A stretch of DNA of 64,000 nucleotides from Zizania palustris (taxonomy: Eukaryota; Streptophyta; Magnoliopsida; Poales; Poaceae): assembly GCA_019279435.1 (NCBI GenBank), contig JAAALK010000289.1:10236342-10300341 (forward strand). The letters run 5' to 3'. Every line of letters begins with the position of its first letter. Within the stretch, counting starts at the first letter, position 1. A program made the position numbers and the translations under genes. The notes below the pieces were generated by a model, which was given only the letters and a program-made list of their open reading frames with translations, searched no databases and was not told the DNA's origin. This document shows, piece after piece, positions 63,190 to 64,000 of the stretch.

Positions 63190-64000
63190 AAGAGAGCTAG
63201 GTAAAATAATTAAAACTTGCTCCCCCTCACAGAATACCATAACGATGACAAATACCAAGTTCCCCACGCAAGTAAGAAAATAGAGATGCATCAAGTGGTT
63301 TAGTAAAAATATCGGCAAGCTGGTTCTGGGTATCAACATATTGAAGTTCAATATCACCCTTCTCATTGTGATCTCTGAGAAAATAATATCTCACATCAAT
63401 GTGTTTTGTTCTAGAATGCTAAACCAGATTGTTTGCAATGCAAATAGCGCTAGTGTTATCACAAAATAGTAGAACACCCTTATAATCTAACCCGAAATCC
63501 CGCAAAGTGGAAACCATCCACAAAATTTGTGAGCAACAACTAGCTGCAGCAACATATTTGGCCTCAGCCGTAGATTGCGCAACGCTAGACTATTTGCGGG
63601 AAGACTATTTGTCGGAGGTACTCTTCCTATCAATTCTACACCCAACAAAATCCGCATCAGAATATCCACGAAGACATAAAGAGGAAGATGTAGAATACCA
63701 AATGCCAAACTCTAGGGTATGCTTGAGATATCTAAGAATGCGCTTTACCGCTTGGCGGGGCGAATCACGTGGTGAAACCTGAAAACGAGTACACAAACAT
63801 ACAACGAAGTGTATGTCCGGCCTCGTAGCAGTCAAGTAGAGGAGGGAGCTGATCATGCTTTGGAACTTCTTCTAATCTACGGCATCTCCATCCTCGTCAG
63901 GATCCAATGCTACAGATGTAGCCATTGGAGTGGCGAATGGCTTCACATCAGCCATGTCAAACTTCTTGAGCAGGTCCTTGGTGTACTTTGTCTGGTGGAC
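63190..64000 (-). pseudogene. copia RT C-terminus and RNase H of the SIRE-like element
   Basis: On minus the order is ATPMATSVALDPDEDGDAVD, a stop, SMISSLLYLTATRPDIHF, VSPRDSPRQAVKRILRYL and YSDADFVGCRIDRKSTSDK (RNase H first Asp). A shift leads to TEAEYVAAASCCSQILWM (Glu), FCDNTSAICIANN (Asp), a stop and RTKHIDVRYYFLRDHNEKGD, ending near 63190. These are standard copia RNase H signatures. At least two stops and one frame change are visible, so it is inactive. Confidence 0.9.

Larger units (their letters stand above)
56481..64000 (-). mobile_element. SIRE-like Ty1-copia element, interrupted by B5
   Basis: Read on minus, copia RT/RNase H coding (64000-63190) leads into a non-coding tail that resumes at 59303 after the B5 insertion. 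The tail carries the purine motif GCCAAAGGGGGAGAAAAA (about 58720-58737), which is common behind pol in SIRE/Maximus elements, and then a 3' LTR ending at 56481. The 5' part lies beyond the window. The assignment rests on order and motifs, not on alignment. Confidence 0.65.

Noticed and set aside
1..64000. CRISPR arrays, bacterial operons, tRNA or rRNA genes
   Set aside because: Direct repeats here are retrotransposon arrays without unique spacers. No tRNA or rRNA signature was seen by eye, and primer-binding sites were not mistaken for tRNAs.

Overview
This is repeat-dense plant nuclear DNA with no host gene that I can recognise. It reads as a stack of nested, decaying transposable elements. 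The families point to a monocot, most likely a grass (inference): Tat/Ogre-type Ty3-gypsy elements with a second archaeal-type RNase H, a CACTA element with GTGGCGGGC-type subterminal hairpins and a Ulp1-like protease gene, and SIRE-type copia. I saw no tRNA, rRNA, CRISPR array or replication origin, and no bacterial or organellar sequence.

I sort the gypsy elements by LTR. Family A has about 495-bp LTRs (TGTTGGGGGAAA...CGCCAACA) and an antisense gene behind pol. Family D has 767-bp LTRs and the same layout. Family B has 1.3-1.5-kb LTRs (TGTTGATATC...GTGTCAACA), an arginine-tRNA-like PBS (TGGCGACTCC...) and different gag, protease and RT sequences.

Layout from left to right: family A 5' end on the minus strand (1-881); CACTA element (882-7687); copia integrase fragment (7688-8600); SIRE-like LTR piece (8601-about 9110); family B gag-PR-RT on the minus strand, 'B1' (about 9111-12620); a family D element on the plus strand (12628-42332, TSD CAAAC on both sides) that contains a 93-bp insertion at 16872 and a whole family B element, 'B2' (22727-40544); family B 'B4' on the minus strand (42338-45634, continuing at 56401-56480); a complete family A element, 'A3' (45635-56400), inside B4; and a SIRE-like copia on the minus strand (56481 to beyond 64000) that contains an internally deleted family B element, 'B5' (59304-63150, TSD GGCAT).

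Inside B2 lies a roughly 9.5-kb imperfect palindrome (25506-34992). Its arms are two opposed copies of a family A element, from RT to the antisense gene. The centre is a piece of an unrelated gypsy element.

Families A and D share one plan: LTR, gag-PR-RT-RH-aRH-INT on one strand, a tandem-repeat array, a convergent multi-exon gene on the other strand with its own TATA box, then the LTR. The antisense protein has a region resembling the Pfam family described as 'putative gypsy type transposon' (PF04195), then low-complexity sequence, a coiled coil and a conserved C-terminus. This unit is the most interesting biology here. Nearly all open frames carry stops, frameshifts or deletions, so most coding entries are called pseudogenes. 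Boundaries given as 'about' were read by eye.
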